A DNA stretch of 64,000 bases from Ascarosepion bandense (taxonomy: Eukaryota > Mollusca > Cephalopoda > Sepiida > Sepiidae): positions 427,001 to 491,000 of the forward strand of contig JBBBDQ010001027.1 of assembly GCA_037127315.1 (NCBI GenBank), written 5' to 3'. The translations under genes were made by a program, and so were the position numbers. Below the pieces are notes generated by a model. It worked only from the letters and a program-made list of their open reading frames with translations. It was not told the origin of the DNA and ran no database searches. Shown here in pieces: positions 45,300-57,672 of this stretch (positions within the stretch are counted from its first letter, which is position 1; every line of letters starts with the position of its first letter).

Positions 45300-46204
45300 A
45301 CAGAACAATGACTTTGATATTAAATTCAATTTGGAACTCTGATACTTCCTAGCATGAATCACATACTATAAAGTCGGTACCTCCACAGATTCGCAATACC
45401 TCAGGATTAAAATGAATTTTTAAAAATGAAAGATCTTTTTTGAAAACTTTTATTTTAGTTTTAGTTTCAAGCTAATAGACTAAATTTGATATTCCTCATA
45501 AGAAAAATACTTTACTGTATTTCAAAACTAATTTAAATTAAATGGAAGGAGTTTTTATTGGTTGCTTAAAAAATCTGATTTCAGTGATATTTTAACCCTC
45601 ATTTATTGCAGTGTAATTGTCTTTATTAAAAAATCTTCCAAAAATAAAATATACTTTTCTGAGACCTTAAGGAATATTAGCTGATTTAAAGTATAATTAA
45701 TCTGATTTGAAACAAATTAAGTTTAAAATATTGCAGAAATGCTTTTTTTAACACTAGTAACTGTTTATTAAAGATGTTGATAGTTTGATGACAGATGGAT
45801 GTTGATCTAATGTTTTTCTATGTGGGCTTTGTCTGTAAAAAATAATTGGAGAATATAACTTGAGGGCTTTTTTATATAGTTTTTAATTACTTATTAATCT
45901 TAAAAATTGAGGAAAATATTCTCTGTAATCTAGTATTTTATTGAATTTTAGATACTTTGGCTTTAAATTTACTATAATCATCACTTCTTTTCTGATGATA
46001 TTGTGCATGAACATCCATATCTACAAAAATTGGCACATTTATACATACAACAAAAATTTTTAATTCTTTTAAAAATATTGATGTTTGATGAATTACATTA
46101 AGCTTTTCAATTTATGATTAGTAAATATAACTTTTGCTTAATTATAATATCATGTGAAAGTGTGTAATTAATACAGAATTTTTAAAGATTTAAAACTTAA
46201 ATTA
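45300..46204. other. No gene seen
   Basis: AT-rich; no repeat ends recognised. Confidence 0.5.
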
Positions 46205-46262
<58 letters not shown>

Positions 46263-47152
46263 GCAATCTGTGAGTCTGTGTGTGATTGTTCCCTATGCAC
46301 ACCTACATTTTTTAAGCTATGCCATTCAAACTTTCTAGGGATGCATATCTACAGGGAAGCCAGGTTGACACATACTTTTTGAGTTTTAAGTTCAGGAATT
46401 TTCCCTTTTGCACTTTTTGGCCAATGGTGCCGATTGTTTACATTTGCTCCGTAAAACATCTAAAATCTAAAATGGTTGCTACATTACGCCACAGAAATCA
46501 AATCACATGTGTCAAATGTGACTAAAATATTTAAAAAAAAAAAATGAGCCTTTATAATTAATTTTAATTTTGATGTTTTAAAAATTCATTTGGTCAACAA
46601 AAAAATGTGAATAATTTTCTCCATAATTTTGAAACAAAAGAAATATTTAAAAAAAAATGTTTTTCAAACAAAAACAAAATATGTTAAAAAAAAAGAAAGT
46701 GCCAATGGTTAATTTAGTTATTTAAGTTTTTTTTTTTCAGATTTAATATTTCATACTTCAGAAAATAAAATTAAAAAGAATAAAGCTTTTTTTTGCTCAT
46801 GCAGGAAATCAACTGTCTGTAATTCATGTAGCAGTAATGTAACTTTTTCCTTTAAAATTAAATGTCTACATTTTTAAATATTCTTTGAAAATTTCTGAAC
46901 TGAGAGTGTAATAGTTTTTATATTTCTAATTTCAGTAAAACAAAATAAATAGTTTTTATTTTTATGTTAAATTCATTTAGTCAACAAAAAATGTAAATAT
47001 TTTTCTTCGTAATTTTGAAACAAAAACAAACGCAATGTTGTTCACAATGTCACACAAAATATTAAATCACGTTTACGCAAAACAAAAAATAGATTTTTTT
47101 CTCCTAATAAAATGTTCTGAGTTGCACGGGCAACATTGGGCTATGATGCTAG
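46205..47152 (+). mobile_element. Non-autonomous Helitron, family 2
   Basis: Starts A^TC followed by (TA)n for about 53 bp, then AAAAGGCAATCTGTGAGTCT. Ends with hairpin GTTGC-ACGG-GCAAC (47,121-47,134) and CTAG^T at 47,149-47,152. Insertion is between A and T without duplication. The copy at 62,315-63,454 has the same ends. No ORF. Confidence 0.8.
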
Positions 47153-47889
47153 TTTTAATTAAAATGAAAAAAAAATTGTGTAAAAATTTATTATTTAACC
47201 AATAAAATTTTTTTCTTAAGACAATAGTGTTCTTAATATATCTTACTTATGAAGACAGTTAAAAGCTTTTATAATTAAATAATCTCTTTGTTTTATTGCA
47301 TCAAAATTTCATAAAATTAATTGGGGCTAACATGTAAAAAAAAATGTTCTAAAATAATTTAATTTATATGTGAATAAATCTTGAAAGTTTCATTAAAATC
47401 TGACAATTTTTTGATTTCAGTGAGAATTTTCAAATCAGTGTATTTTTTACCAAAAAAGACGATAAAATTTCTTTTTTAGTCCCCCTGCTGATGCAAGAAA
47501 AACAAAATTTTTAACTAAAATTTTTGAATGTGCTAAAAGGATTAGCAAATTTAATTAAATAATAACAAATAATTTGGTCTTTTGTAAAAATAACATTAAT
47601 GTTTTGACAATAGAATTTTTGTTTTTATCAAGTTTGGCATCTTTTTCGTCATGGTATGCTCTTTTTTTGCCTGTTATTGGAGGTACCTACTATGAAGTGA
47701 TCTTCTATTAGTCATACAGCAGCTTACATGTCTGAAGACGTTCTTTATCATTTATCAAAAAAAAGTTTGGGTAACATGAACATTGTCCATCAAGATTTAC
47801 TAAATTGATTTAAAATTCTTAGATATTTTTATGCTCAGACATTGGATTACTTTTGTTTTCTTTTCAATTCTTTTCTCTTTTGTATTTAG

Positions 47890-48032
47890 ATCAACAAGAA
47901 TTCTACGTTTACTGCAAGTATTACCTCATCATGGGAGATCCTAGTCCTTCACCCCCTGCTCCCCTGGATCTTGGGCGCTTGGAAACAGAAGCAAGAGCCA
48001 ATGCAGCAAAACATGTTTCCAGCCGATTTCAG
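47890..48032 (+). CDS. EXOC3: EXOC3 exon A: 5' UTR end, start codon, residues 1-34
   Basis: Acceptor after TTTTGTATTTAG; ATG at 47,931; donor CAG^GTAGAA at 48,033. Begins [11 protein letters not shown], then [18 protein letters not shown], longer than the human N-terminus. Ends in phase 0. Confidence 0.9.
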
Positions 48033-50080
48033 GTAGAATCTTGCATGTTGACAGTTTTCTTTTTTCTTTAACTATAAAGAGAATGTGATGTAACATTCGC
48101 TTTTTGGGTTTTTTAAGTATTCAATTCCTTTAAATGCATCTCTTTTCCTAATCTTGGGTCTGAAAATAAAACTACATCTGGCAGTAAGGCAGTAAGGTTT
48201 TGGAGATTGCAAATTTTGAGAAGCATGGAACCACCTCTTAATTGCTGTGTTTTTTTTTTTTTGTTTTTTTTTAATCACATCACCCCAAGCAAGGTGGTAA
48301 TGCCACTGATGCTCAGGGGGCTACTTAAGAGTAAAAAAGATTGGAAAAGAGAAAGCTGGAAACTACATCTTCAACAGGGAACAAGGGATGAGCCTCTTGA
48401 CCTGTTCAATAGACGTGGGTGGAGTGTGAACCGGGCGACAGTTTAGTCTATCTACTCCAATTGAGAGAAAAAAAAAAAAAAAGAGTAAGAAGATTGGAAA
48501 AAAGAAAGCCGGAAACCACATCCTAAACAGGGAACAAGGGATGGGCCTCTTCACCTGTTCAAAAGATGTGGGTGGATTATTTTTCCCAGATCCACCCTGA
48601 CCCAGGGTGGTAGCACCTGTTATGGTTCCAGTTACGGGTAAATAGTTAACCCCAAACAAAACACTATGAAAGCATGCATAGTAAAAAAAAGATACCAGCA
48701 GTATATCTTTTAGATAAAAACCAACAATACCTATTTATAGTAGAATTGCCCACAATACATTTCATTTGTAGTTGAAGACGTACAATTGGTACAAAATATA
48801 TTTAATTGAAGACATACAATTGCATTCAAAATATTTAGATTTCAGCATTAAATAACCCATAAATTTTTAAAGCCAAAACATCTAATTGAATGTTTTTTAA
48901 TGTTTCTATTTCTTTCACCTAGACTGTATTTTTCTTGTTTTTAATTGCCAGTCTTTTTTCTTTCTTTCTTTCTTTCTTTCTTTGTATAACTTCTACACTT
49001 GCCTCCCATTAATTTCTTTCACTGTCTTTCATCTACTTTTATTTTTTGTCTTGCAATTTTCTGCCCTAGTATTCAAGGTATAATGCTACAGTTGCTATCT
49101 TGAAATAAATAAATAAATATCTATATATATATATATATATATAAGACCAATAAATAGTTGTATTAGAAAGTGATTGATACATATTTGATAGAAAATGAAG
49201 CTTTAACATGTAGAGGTTTTAGATATTTAAGTTGGGAGATCAGCCAGTTACATTACTAGGATTTTGACTTTTTCAGTTTCCTCGGTCAATTTGTATTCGA
49301 ATACAGAATGAAATAAAGATGAGGAGGACAGATAACAACACTTGATTTAAAGAGGTTAAGATTGTAGTGTTCAGGAAGCATTTATGCAATAGTTTGTTTC
49401 ACAAAGTAGCAGTTTCTGGAATGAAAAACTGAGTGAAACCTCTTCCTTACAAATGTAATATGGAAGAAATGTGGGTGATTTGACTCTGGACATAGCATGT
49501 TGATTGCTAACTGTAAAGGTCTGGACTATTGAACCTTGTGAACATTCAACATATGAAAATAGAGTGAGGAAAGAGGTTGCAGCGTGGAAGAATATGAGTA
49601 ATCCCAACAAGAGACAGCATAAATTATTTTGAACTCCAAGGTTGAAAAGCGAGGATTGGGAAACCTGGCTGATGGGGTCGTGAAGGTGCTTTCTATAGCA
49701 GTTATATAAGTGGCTTATTTTATATTTATTGCAAACTAAATTTTCCTAAGACCTACCTGTACGTTACCAAATATCCTGGTGTTGATAGATGAGAGAGCGG
49801 GAGAGTTAACACTTTGGCAAAACACTCTTCCATAATTACTTTACCTGTACAGACAGGTATCGACATAATGAATCTTCGCAGATGAGAAGTTTTGATTTTT
49901 AAAAAAAAATTATTCCACTTTTCCTTTTATATTGTTAATTTAAGTAACAGATTTCAGAAACATTTTTTTTGCTTTTGTCTTATTCAGCGTCCTGAACAGT
50001 TGGAAAAGGTGGACCAGTATAAAAGACGTGTTGCTCGAAAGAAGGTAAACTTTTAAGCAATTTATTTTCTCATTTAAGCT

Positions 50081-50118
<38 letters not shown>

Positions 50119-53100
50119 GGATAAAAGTAACTGTGTCTACTTTGTTTATAAATTAAAAACATTTTCGTCCTTTATAAATGATTCGTTTTAAACATCACTT
50201 CTTTCTCATGCTTATGTTTGTTTAATGACAGCCACGAAAGATCTGCAGATATATTTTTATACAGTTAATGTTGCAATTCACCAAATAATTTTAAAATAAC
50301 ATTTTTTGGCGAACCTGAAGGAGACTATCACCACTTTTAAATTTGTTTTCTCATACAATGTTATAGTAGATCAATTCTCCATTTTGGAACCACTTGCATT
50401 GGGGTTGCTTTTTTTTTTTTTTTTGACTCTGAACGAGAAATCGGGGAGCCGAGTTCGAATTCCAGTTGAATTCCTTGCATTCACATACGCGCAAATACCC
50501 TTGGGAAAGGTATTAATCCATCTCTTCCTTCCAGTTATGGGTTAAATAACAGGACAGATTGGGTTCTATAGCATTGGTTGGCAACCAGTCTACCGCAGAA
50601 AGCAATGGCAACCTACTGCGGGATAATCTTCTGCCCAGTCAGTCATGTCTCTTTCGAGACATGATCGCCCAAGCATGTATCACGTATGGCACTTAACTGA
50701 CTGACTGTTGCTCTTGTTTTTGTCTTTTTCAAGTTTTCTTCATTTCTGATGATGACATCATCATCAGAAACTCCAAGAATGACTTTATTCAAAAATTTCG
50801 CAAAGGATTCAGTTGTTGAATATGCGCAAACAAAAAAGTTAATTGGACATGATTAATTTACTATAAGGTTGTAGGAAAAACTGAGCCCCCCCCCCCCCCC
50901 GCCCAATTGTTTAGATAATTACATTTTTCCAAATTTTTTTGTCAATTGGAAAGTTTAGGGTTAAATTGATAAGATTGCACTGAAAAAAGTTAAAAAAAAT
51001 TGATAATCAACAAATTTACAGGTGGTGGTAATGTCGTACTGGTGAGTGGTTCCAAAATGGAGGATCGATTTACCATAACTTTGTATGAAAAACTGAGCCC
51101 CCCAAACTTGTTTAAATATTGGAATTTTCCAAAATATTTTTGTCAGTCAGAAAGTTTAGGGTGTAATCGATAAGACTGCACTGAAAAAAGTAAAAAAAAA
51201 AAATGAAAAACAACAAATTTAAAGGTGGTGGTAGTCTCCTTCAGGTCCATCCATTTTTTCTTTTTAAAGATTAGTTTTTCTATCTGAAAAGAAATTTTTC
51301 TTTTAAAGCATTGGTTTGCATAATTTATATATCCTACACTCTCCCATCATTTTTGACATACGAGGGTCAAGCAGTTCAGTTGTTAGATCCAACAGCCACA
51401 CTACCTGCATATATCATTTGATTATAGTGGGCAAGGCTTCTGCAGAAACAATCGCATTTTCTGGAAGCGCTGAATACAAAGAACTACTGCACAGTATCTC
51501 ATAAGTTCCCTAAATGACCCTCTGCAGGCTTTTAATTTCCAGTTGTTCTTGACCATTTACCACCCAAAGCTATAGGACCCAGTCTGCCGTATTATTTAAT
51601 CATAGTTGAGGGGAGAAAAAAATGAATTGTATACCTTTGTCTAGGGTATTAGCTCATAAGTGAATGTAATGAACTCGACTAGAATTCAAACTCGGCTTTC
51701 TGCTTCTTCAATCCAAGCCATTATCTATTACTCCAGAATAACGAACAAATAGGAAATCTTTATGAATTTAAGATATTTTGCTTTTATTTAAGCTTAAATT
51801 TGTACCCATTTTCTATTTGGTCCTTATCCTATCATTGTCAGATTCTAATCCATATTTTATCCCAATTCTCACTTACACACACAAATTGTGTATTTAGGCA
51901 GCCATCCCTCTTTAATACATGTTCATTGAACATTGCTGGCAAGGTACTTTTGTTTAAGTTTTATATGATGTTTTTCATGTCTACATGCAAGTGTTTCCTT
52001 TTCTGGACTTAATGCAAAAATTGTCCAAACAAGCTATTAGCCATGTTTCAAGAATTTCTTTTATGGTTTCCAGGGAGAGTTTGAACATAAATTATCTAGT
52101 ATCTTTTAAACACTTTCTGCTTTCACAAACCATTATCAAATAATCTTTTGTAGGTTGTGTATATTGGTAAGTATTGTTTGATAATGGATTATGAAAAATA
52201 TAAACACTCACAAAACATTGGGTAGTTTATGTTTAAATTCTTCCTAGAAACTAGAAAAATTGTTTAAACTGAAAAAAAGGATTGTTGATCTTGAACTAAA
52301 CATGCGCATGTATGCATTGGTAATTCCATATAAAACTGATTTTAGTTTCATGTTAAGGCTAATTTTGAACATTTTTCTACACATGAACACACATCCCCTG
52401 GTATTTGTTACTAAAAGTGGGTCTTTACCTAAAATATCTTTTGTATCTGATTTAGTAATTTCTTGTGCTGTTGACATTTATTGTGATGTGAACAAGACTT
52501 TAACATTTTAGCAAAAATCAGGCAAAATTGTGCTTCTTTACAAACAAGATTAGGTCAAAAATTAACTATAACCTATATTTAGGTTTGTCACACCGCCTTC
52601 TGCTCATGCATTCTTATAGTTGGTACTATTGTGGTTGAAATTTCAGTTTGATTGTTCCAGGCTGTGAGATAAACCTAAAAATATGTTATGGCAAAAGTGT
52701 GGATAATTTTTGACTTAACCTTGTATAATTATGATAAAAGATACACTTTACATTTATATCTTCTCATGTAGAATATAAGATCATTGCTGTAGTGATATAT
52801 TAATGACTGCCCAATTAGCATAGCTAAAGTATAGACTATATAAATGCCCAAGCAAAGGGTTCAAGATGAACGACTACTAGTAGACTAATAAAAATATGAA
52901 GAAAAGGACACTTTACAACAATGATGTTTCTATGTCTGGTCAGAATGCATCAAATTATGTTACATTCATATACTATGTATTGTGGTGCAGTGGATATAAT
53001 GAGAAATCAGAGAGCTGAATTCAAGTTCCAATTGAATTTGTTGCATTCACTTACACACAAATACCCTTGGGAAAAGTATTAATCCATCTCTTCTTCCACC

Positions 53101-56100
53101 AGCTATGAGCTAAATAGCAGGACAGATTGGGTTCTATGGCCTTGGTTGGCAACCAGTCTACCAGAGAATGGCAACCTATTGTGGGAAAATCTGCTTGGTC
53201 ATTCATGTCCTGAGACATGAACAACCAAGCATGTATCATGTATGGCACTTTGTATATTTGAAAAAAAAAAAAAACTGGAATAAGCATGCTTTAAATAAGA
53301 GTATGCAGAAAATGTTTCCACTACTTGTTTAGAATACTGAACTCATTTTTTGTGTTGCTTTTATTATCATAATGTATTGGCTGATCCATTCTATAGCCTT
53401 CTTACTATGTACAATCCATAAAGAGGACACTTTTTTTTTCCACAAATTGGAAGAGAACAAAAAAAATGGTGGCTAATATACTGACCAGGTTGGTTTGTGA
53501 GCAACCCATGCAATTGCATGAATAGAAGCAATTTCTGCAACACAATTGATTTCCTTAATCTTGGAATTATTTAAAACTTTTGTTATAATAGACAACATTT
53601 CAACCAAGTACCCTCTGGTTATCATCAGGTGCCCATAGATTGACTGTTGTGGATTATCTTGTTGATTATTGCAAAATATCCTGTGAAATCAATTATTGTT
53701 CTTTCATGTTGGATTTTGTTCATCACTATCAGGTCCAAGGATCGAATTCATGACCACTAGATGATATTAACACATGTATAAACAACTACTATATCCCCTA
53801 TGTCACTGTCCTGAAGGATTCTTGGTGTATTTTTGGTGCCTTTTATATTCAGTGTCAGGTGGATTTTGACAACTGGATTATGTTAGTGGGTTCGTGCCAC
53901 TTGTCATAATTTGTATTTATTTCTGAGATGAGTAATTTTTCAATAATCTTGGAATTATTTTGAACTTTTGTTCTCATCTTGGTTGATATAGGTGTTATAA
54001 TAGGCACAACATTTCGACCAAGTACCCTCTGGTTATCATCAGGTGTCCATAGATTGGCTGATGTGGTTTATTTTGTTGATTATTGCAAAATATCCTGTGA
54101 AATCAATTATTGTTCTTTCATGTTGAATTTGGTTCGTCATGAGTAATTTTCAATAATGTCCAGATGATGATGATGACTAAAGAGTACTTGGTCAAAACGT
54201 TGTGTCTATTATAACACCTATATCCACCAAAATGAGAACAAAAGTTCGAAATAATTCCAAGATTATTGAAAATTACTCATCTCGGAAATAAATACAAAAA
54301 GTGATTTCCTATCTGCAGGAAGACTCTCTAATTTTCTCTTTTCTTAATGTCAGTTTTTTTTCTCACTGGATTCATTCCTAACTAATTACATGGCCTATTT
54401 CCATGACCTACCTGTTTACTTTTTTTTTCTTGAAAGTTCTATAATGTGTGATTCTGTCACAGTTGGAGTTCTGTTCTTGTTTTTCATGTGTGCAGGCTTC
54501 TGTGGAGGCAATGCTAAAAACTGCCGTTCAGTCTCAGTTGGATGGAGTGAGAACAGGACTTCACCAACTCCAGTCTGCTCTCCAGAACGTCTATGAGATC
54601 AAGAAGAGGTCAGTAAGGTTGTTGGGATTATCAAAATGTACAGTTGTGGACAGAATTATTTGCCGCCACTGAATATTTGCTTATTTTCTGAGAAAATGTG
54701 AATATTTGCAAGTACTTATGGAATTTACCATAAATAGTTCATTCTGTATTTAGTTTTGAATAATTTGTGTATTCTTTAGAAGTTTTGATCTATTATATTC
54801 AGTTACAGATTTTTCTAAAAATTGATGCAGTTCGAAATTATTCGCCCCCTTCACCTTTATGGAAATTATGAAATAATGTTGCTCTATAGCAATTATATTT
54901 TTTCTTAATTAGAAATTTAAGACACACTTTGAAAATGAAATAGTATTGACCTAATTCTCTAACATTCTCAAAGGTAATGAAGAAGACAGTATGTGAGTGC
55001 CACGTACTGCAATAATTCATTCATTCTGCGATCTTGACGAAGATGGCTGAACTTAACAAAAAGTTATGAACGAAGATAGTTGATGCATATAAAAAAGGTG
55101 ATGGATGTACAACACCTTCCAAGCGTTTAAATGTTCTTAGATCAACAATTCATAGCATTATCAACAAGTAAAATGAGACTTATTGTGTTAACAATAAATT
55201 AAGGACTGGCAAAATATGGTTAATTTCTGAGAAAATGGAAAAGAATATTGTGAGAGATGTCTCGAAGAATCATCACTTAACAACAAAGGACATTTTCAAT
55301 GATGAAAAGACCTCTGGGTTGAATGTATCGGTAAAGACAATTAAAGGTAGTCAGCAAGTAAAAAAAAAATATCCTTGTAATATAATTCATCCTCTGAAAC
55401 AATCTTGTACATTCAAAGCTGAATGAAAGAATTTGAAAGGGAGAGAAAAAAATAGGCAAATAGAACAATTAAGAAAAATTATCAAAGGAAAATAAAATCT
55501 TTGTGTTTTGAGTTAAAAAAAGAAAAGTATTGTTTTTAATTTGTTAGAGGCATCATCATAAAGGAAGTGATCAGAAATGTAGAAATTAAATTCTTAGATA
55601 CGAGATAACATTGACGATGACAGCAGTGAACTTATAGGAAAGGTTGTTGCAAAATAATTCTTTTCAAATTAAAGTATCTTTTTTATTTATTTATTTTTTT
55701 TTTAACAAAATTTCACATTTTCATATTTATTACAGACAAAAGAAGAAAATTAATTTCTTCTGTTTTGTCATATTCATTCAGGATCTTTAAAAATTATCTT
55801 TGAATTTCACTTCTCACTGATTTAATAAAATTAAATAATTCTGCAGAGAATGTATATAAGATTTATCTCTTTTGAAGTGAGGTAATGTGTTGAACTCTTT
55901 CTTCACTTTTCTAGCATGGATGAAATTGATGAATCGTATAAGTCTATAACTTCTCTTGAAGAGAAACTGAAACGTGTGCGTGAGGAGAACTCAAACTTTT
56001 GCCAGGTAAGAATCTGGTTTTATCTGACTAGGCTTCAGCTAACAAATTTGAAGGCTGTAAAATTTAATACAAATGTCATCATTGAATCTTTATTTCCATT

Positions 56101-57672
56101 CCAGGATACTTAATTAGTTGTAGAATTACAATCTGGAAGTTATAAGAAAAGGAATAAGAGTTGAAAGTTAATAATAATAATAATAATCAATCTTACATAC
56201 ACTGTTCGAACTGTTGTTCTCATCTTTATTGCCATGTTTACAATGTTTTGGCTGTTGTATGCCCTTTTCTTCTTCAGGTGTTAGAAATTTTGAATTGAAT
56301 CCTTTACATGGCAATAAAGATGAGGACAACAGTACAAACAATGTACATAATGTAAATACTATCTCATCTCAGAAGTATAGACAAATAATAAATTTTGTTT
56401 ATTAATAATATTTTTGATTGCTTACAAGTGTATTCTTCAAATGCTTTTTGTGTTATTTTTTAATAAAGTATTTTAAAACTATTTCTTTTTTTTTTACTTT
56501 TTTTTTCTTCTAAAAATTTAATAGGAGTAAATATGTTTGCCTATCATCCAGCCCACACTTTCGGGTTTTTGAACAGAGTAGATGTTTATTCCTTGTTTCC
56601 TGTTTAGGATTGAGTTTCTGGTTCCTGCTAAAGTCTTCTCATTCTCTTTCACTCCCAATAGCCCCTTACATCTTAATGGCATTATTGCCTTACTTTGGAG
56701 GAATTGATTAAAAAATAAATAATTAATTGAAAGAATACATAAAAAATTTAAATCCTTGTTGAGTAATTCTTCAGATGAGAATAATTTTTTTTATTTTTAT
56801 TTTTTTTTTAGCTTGCAGCAGCTGTGGAAAATCTGAAGCACATCTTTCAAGTTCCTGAAAGTGTAAGGAAAACACAGGAATTAATTAACGATGGCAAATT
56901 GTTGCAGGCACACAAACAGTAAGTTCTTTTGCATTGCATTTGTATTGTAGAGTCTAGTCGTTTTTAGATTTCCACACATATCATTGAAAAATATCAACTA
57001 AGAAAAAAAAATTAAAAAAAAAAATTCACAACTTTTTTTAGGAATTTTTCTACTTATGGACATTTCCCAGATTTATTCATTAAGGAACAGTCAACTTAAT
57101 TGCATATTACCTACAGTGAACTAGAATTGCCTTTACTAAGCTCTCAATATAAAAACATGATTCAACATGTAACAATCTGAGATGATATTAATTGGTTCTA
57201 TCAGTGGAACCTAGAATGGCATTATCTGTAAAAGTGGGGGATTACGAAATGACTATAGCCTCAAATATAAACAAATAATATTTATAGTTGTGGTTAATAA
57301 TATTCCAAGGAAAACACTAGAACAAAAGATTAGTGAAGAAATTCTTTAATCACCTGGATTAATGATACAATAATAGTAGATACTGTAGTTAGTGCAGCGA
57401 AGCGTGCAACACACTATGAAAGCAGAATGACATATATCATATTTTTATTATTTCAAAGCTCCCAAGAAAATTAAATAGGCTATAAGGAATTGATATGCCA
57501 TTAAACAAATGAAGTAGAAACAAAAAAACAATTATCTAAAATGTTTTATTTCAATTTGCCTTTTCATTATTCTTTGTTCTGTTTTTCTAGTTTGATGGAT
57601 TTGGAAATGGCTAGAGATGACCTCTTAATGGAGCTTCATCGGCAACCACAACAAAGTCCCACAGATAAAAAT
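47890..57672 (+). CDS. EXOC3: Exocyst complex component 3 (Sec6), first six identifiable exons, partial gene
   Basis: Six exons join without a frame break: 47,931-48,032, 49,988-50,044, 54,496-54,608, 55,915-56,005, 56,812-56,918 and 57,591-57,672 (552 nt, 184 codons); 47,890-47,930 is 5' UTR of the first. All have AG/GT boundaries, and the conserved blocks match human EXOC3: [14 protein letters not shown] (35-48), [11 protein letters not shown] (65-75), [11 protein letters not shown] (123-133), LQAHKHLMDLE (152-162). Sec6 is a subunit of the octameric exocyst, which tethers secretory vesicles to the plasma membrane before SNARE-driven fusion. Human EXOC3 has roughly 750 residues, so about three quarters lie beyond 64,000. 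The N-terminal region is predicted alpha-helical/coiled coil. The start ATG (47,931) is the first in frame after the acceptor; an upstream non-coding exon probably exists but is not seen. Confidence 0.93.
48270..48660 (-). repeat. LINE-related 3' end, minus orientation, with an internal direct duplication
   Basis: Complement of AGCCCCCTGAGCATCAGTGGC...CTTGCTTGGGGTGATGTGAT, the same tail motif as at 41.8 kb, lies at 48,270-48,335. Two ~92-bp units follow (48,336-48,428 and 48,488-48,578; shared CAGGGAACAAGGGATG) 152 bp apart. A plus-strand copy is at 56,540-56,715. Confidence 0.65.
48955..48983. repeat. (TTTC)n microsatellite
   Basis: About seven TTTC units in EXOC3 intron 1. Confidence 0.85.
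49988..50044 (+). CDS. EXOC3: EXOC3 exon B, residues 35-53
   Basis: 57-nt micro-exon after CTTATTCAG, donor AAG^GTAAAC. Encodes [19 protein letters not shown], the most conserved stretch of the N-terminus. Phase 0 on both sides. Confidence 0.92.
50308..51250. mobile_element. Long-TIR MITE, copy 2, with nested SINE
   Basis: Perfect 8-bp duplication CATTTTTT (50,300-50,307 and 51,251-51,258). Ends GGCGAACCTGAAGGAGACTA and (complement of right end) GATGGACCTGAAGGAGACTA. Right half holds a second internal copy of the TIR-proximal block (near 51,010-51,060: AGGTGGTGGTAATGTCGTAC). A SINE sits inside at 50,427-50,706. Located in EXOC3 intron 2. Confidence 0.85.
50427..50706 (+). mobile_element. SINE inserted in the MITE
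   Basis: Best-preserved B-box of the family (GAGTTCGAATTCCAG) and full body to GCACTTAACTGACTGAC. The first ~45 bp of the head are missing. The MITE sequence resumes with GTTGCTCTTGTTTTTGTC, so the SINE arrived later. Confidence 0.8.
51500..51735 (-). mobile_element. Degenerate SINE, minus orientation
   Basis: Complementary matches to the SINE: AAAGCTATAGGACCCAGTCTG, a GGGTATTAGCTCATAAGTGAATG block and TAGAATTCAAACTCGGCTTTC at the head. Confidence 0.6.
52970..53275 (+). mobile_element. SINE with A-rich 3' end
   Basis: TGTGGTGCAGTGGATAT head, degenerate B-box (GAATTCAAGTTCC), body 'TTGGCAACCAGTCTACC', end ATCATGTATGGCACTTTG and then an A12 run at 53,261-53,272. EXOC3 intron 2. Confidence 0.75.
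53555..54300. repeat. Direct plus inverted repeat cluster
   Basis: Two direct copies of ~185 bp (about 53,555-53,735 and 53,935-54,135; shared AAGTACCCTCTGGTTATCATC) and one inverted partial copy (54,165-54,290; GAGTACTTGGTCAAAACGTT and TCCAAGATTATTGAAAATTA). Resembles multicopy cephalopod repeats; type unknown. EXOC3 intron 2. Confidence 0.65.
54496..54608 (+). CDS. EXOC3: EXOC3 exon C, residues 54-90 and first two bases of codon 91
   Basis: Acceptor after GTGTGCAG; used donor AAGAGG at 54,609 (GTCAGT). Encodes [20 protein letters not shown] onward to NVYEIKK. Ends in phase 2. A second GT lies 4 nt downstream (GTAAGG at 54,613). Confidence 0.92.
54641..55674 (+). mobile_element. Decayed Tc1-like transposon
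   Basis: Left end TA^CAGTTGTGGACAGAATTATT at 54,639-54,660 is the typical Tc1 terminus; the right end (GCAAAATAATTCTTTTC... near 55,650-55,674) is a weak complement. Between 55,040 and 55,350 the plus strand has a broken transposase N-terminus: [27 protein letters not shown], then '[20 protein letters not shown]', the bipartite HTH DNA-binding domain. The DDE catalytic domain is absent, so it is internally deleted and dead. Confidence 0.75.
55915..56005 (+). CDS. EXOC3: EXOC3 exon D, last base of codon 91 to residue 121
   Basis: Acceptor TTTTCTAG; first base completes Ser 91, then [11 protein letters not shown] to SNFCQ; donor CAG^GTAAGA. Helical, charged, consistent with the Sec6 N-terminal coiled coil. 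Confidence 0.92.
56200..56345. repeat. Short inverted repeat element
   Basis: Arms 56,210-56,237 and 56,306-56,333 match as complements at 27 of 28 bases (ACTGTTGTTCTCATCTTTAT and its mate). Related strings (CAACAAAGATGAGG) occur at 62,027-62,045 and, as complement, near 63,930. EXOC3 intron 4. Confidence 0.65.
56540..56715 (+). repeat. LINE-related 3' end, plus orientation
   Basis: Complement-related to 48,270-48,580: TTCCTTGTTTCCTGTTTAGG and a tail CTTAATGGCATTATTGCC ... TTGGAGGAATTGATTAAAAA. Confidence 0.55.
56812..56918 (+). CDS. EXOC3: EXOC3 exon E, residues 122-156 and two bases of codon 157
   Basis: Preceded by a long T-rich tract; donor CA^GTAAGT. Encodes [20 protein letters not shown] and [15 protein letters not shown]; very close to human. 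Phase 2 end. Confidence 0.93.
57591..57672 (+). CDS. EXOC3: EXOC3 exon F, last base of codon 157 to residue 184
   Basis: Acceptor GTTTTTCTAG; completes His157, then [20 protein letters not shown] to DKN; donor AAT^GTAAGC, phase 0. Last identified exon in the window. Confidence 0.9.

Noticed and set aside
48363..48659. Minus-strand 98-codon frame with repeated Pro-Cys-Ser-Leu blocks
   Set aside because: The repetition reflects the duplicated LINE-tail units, not a protein repeat.
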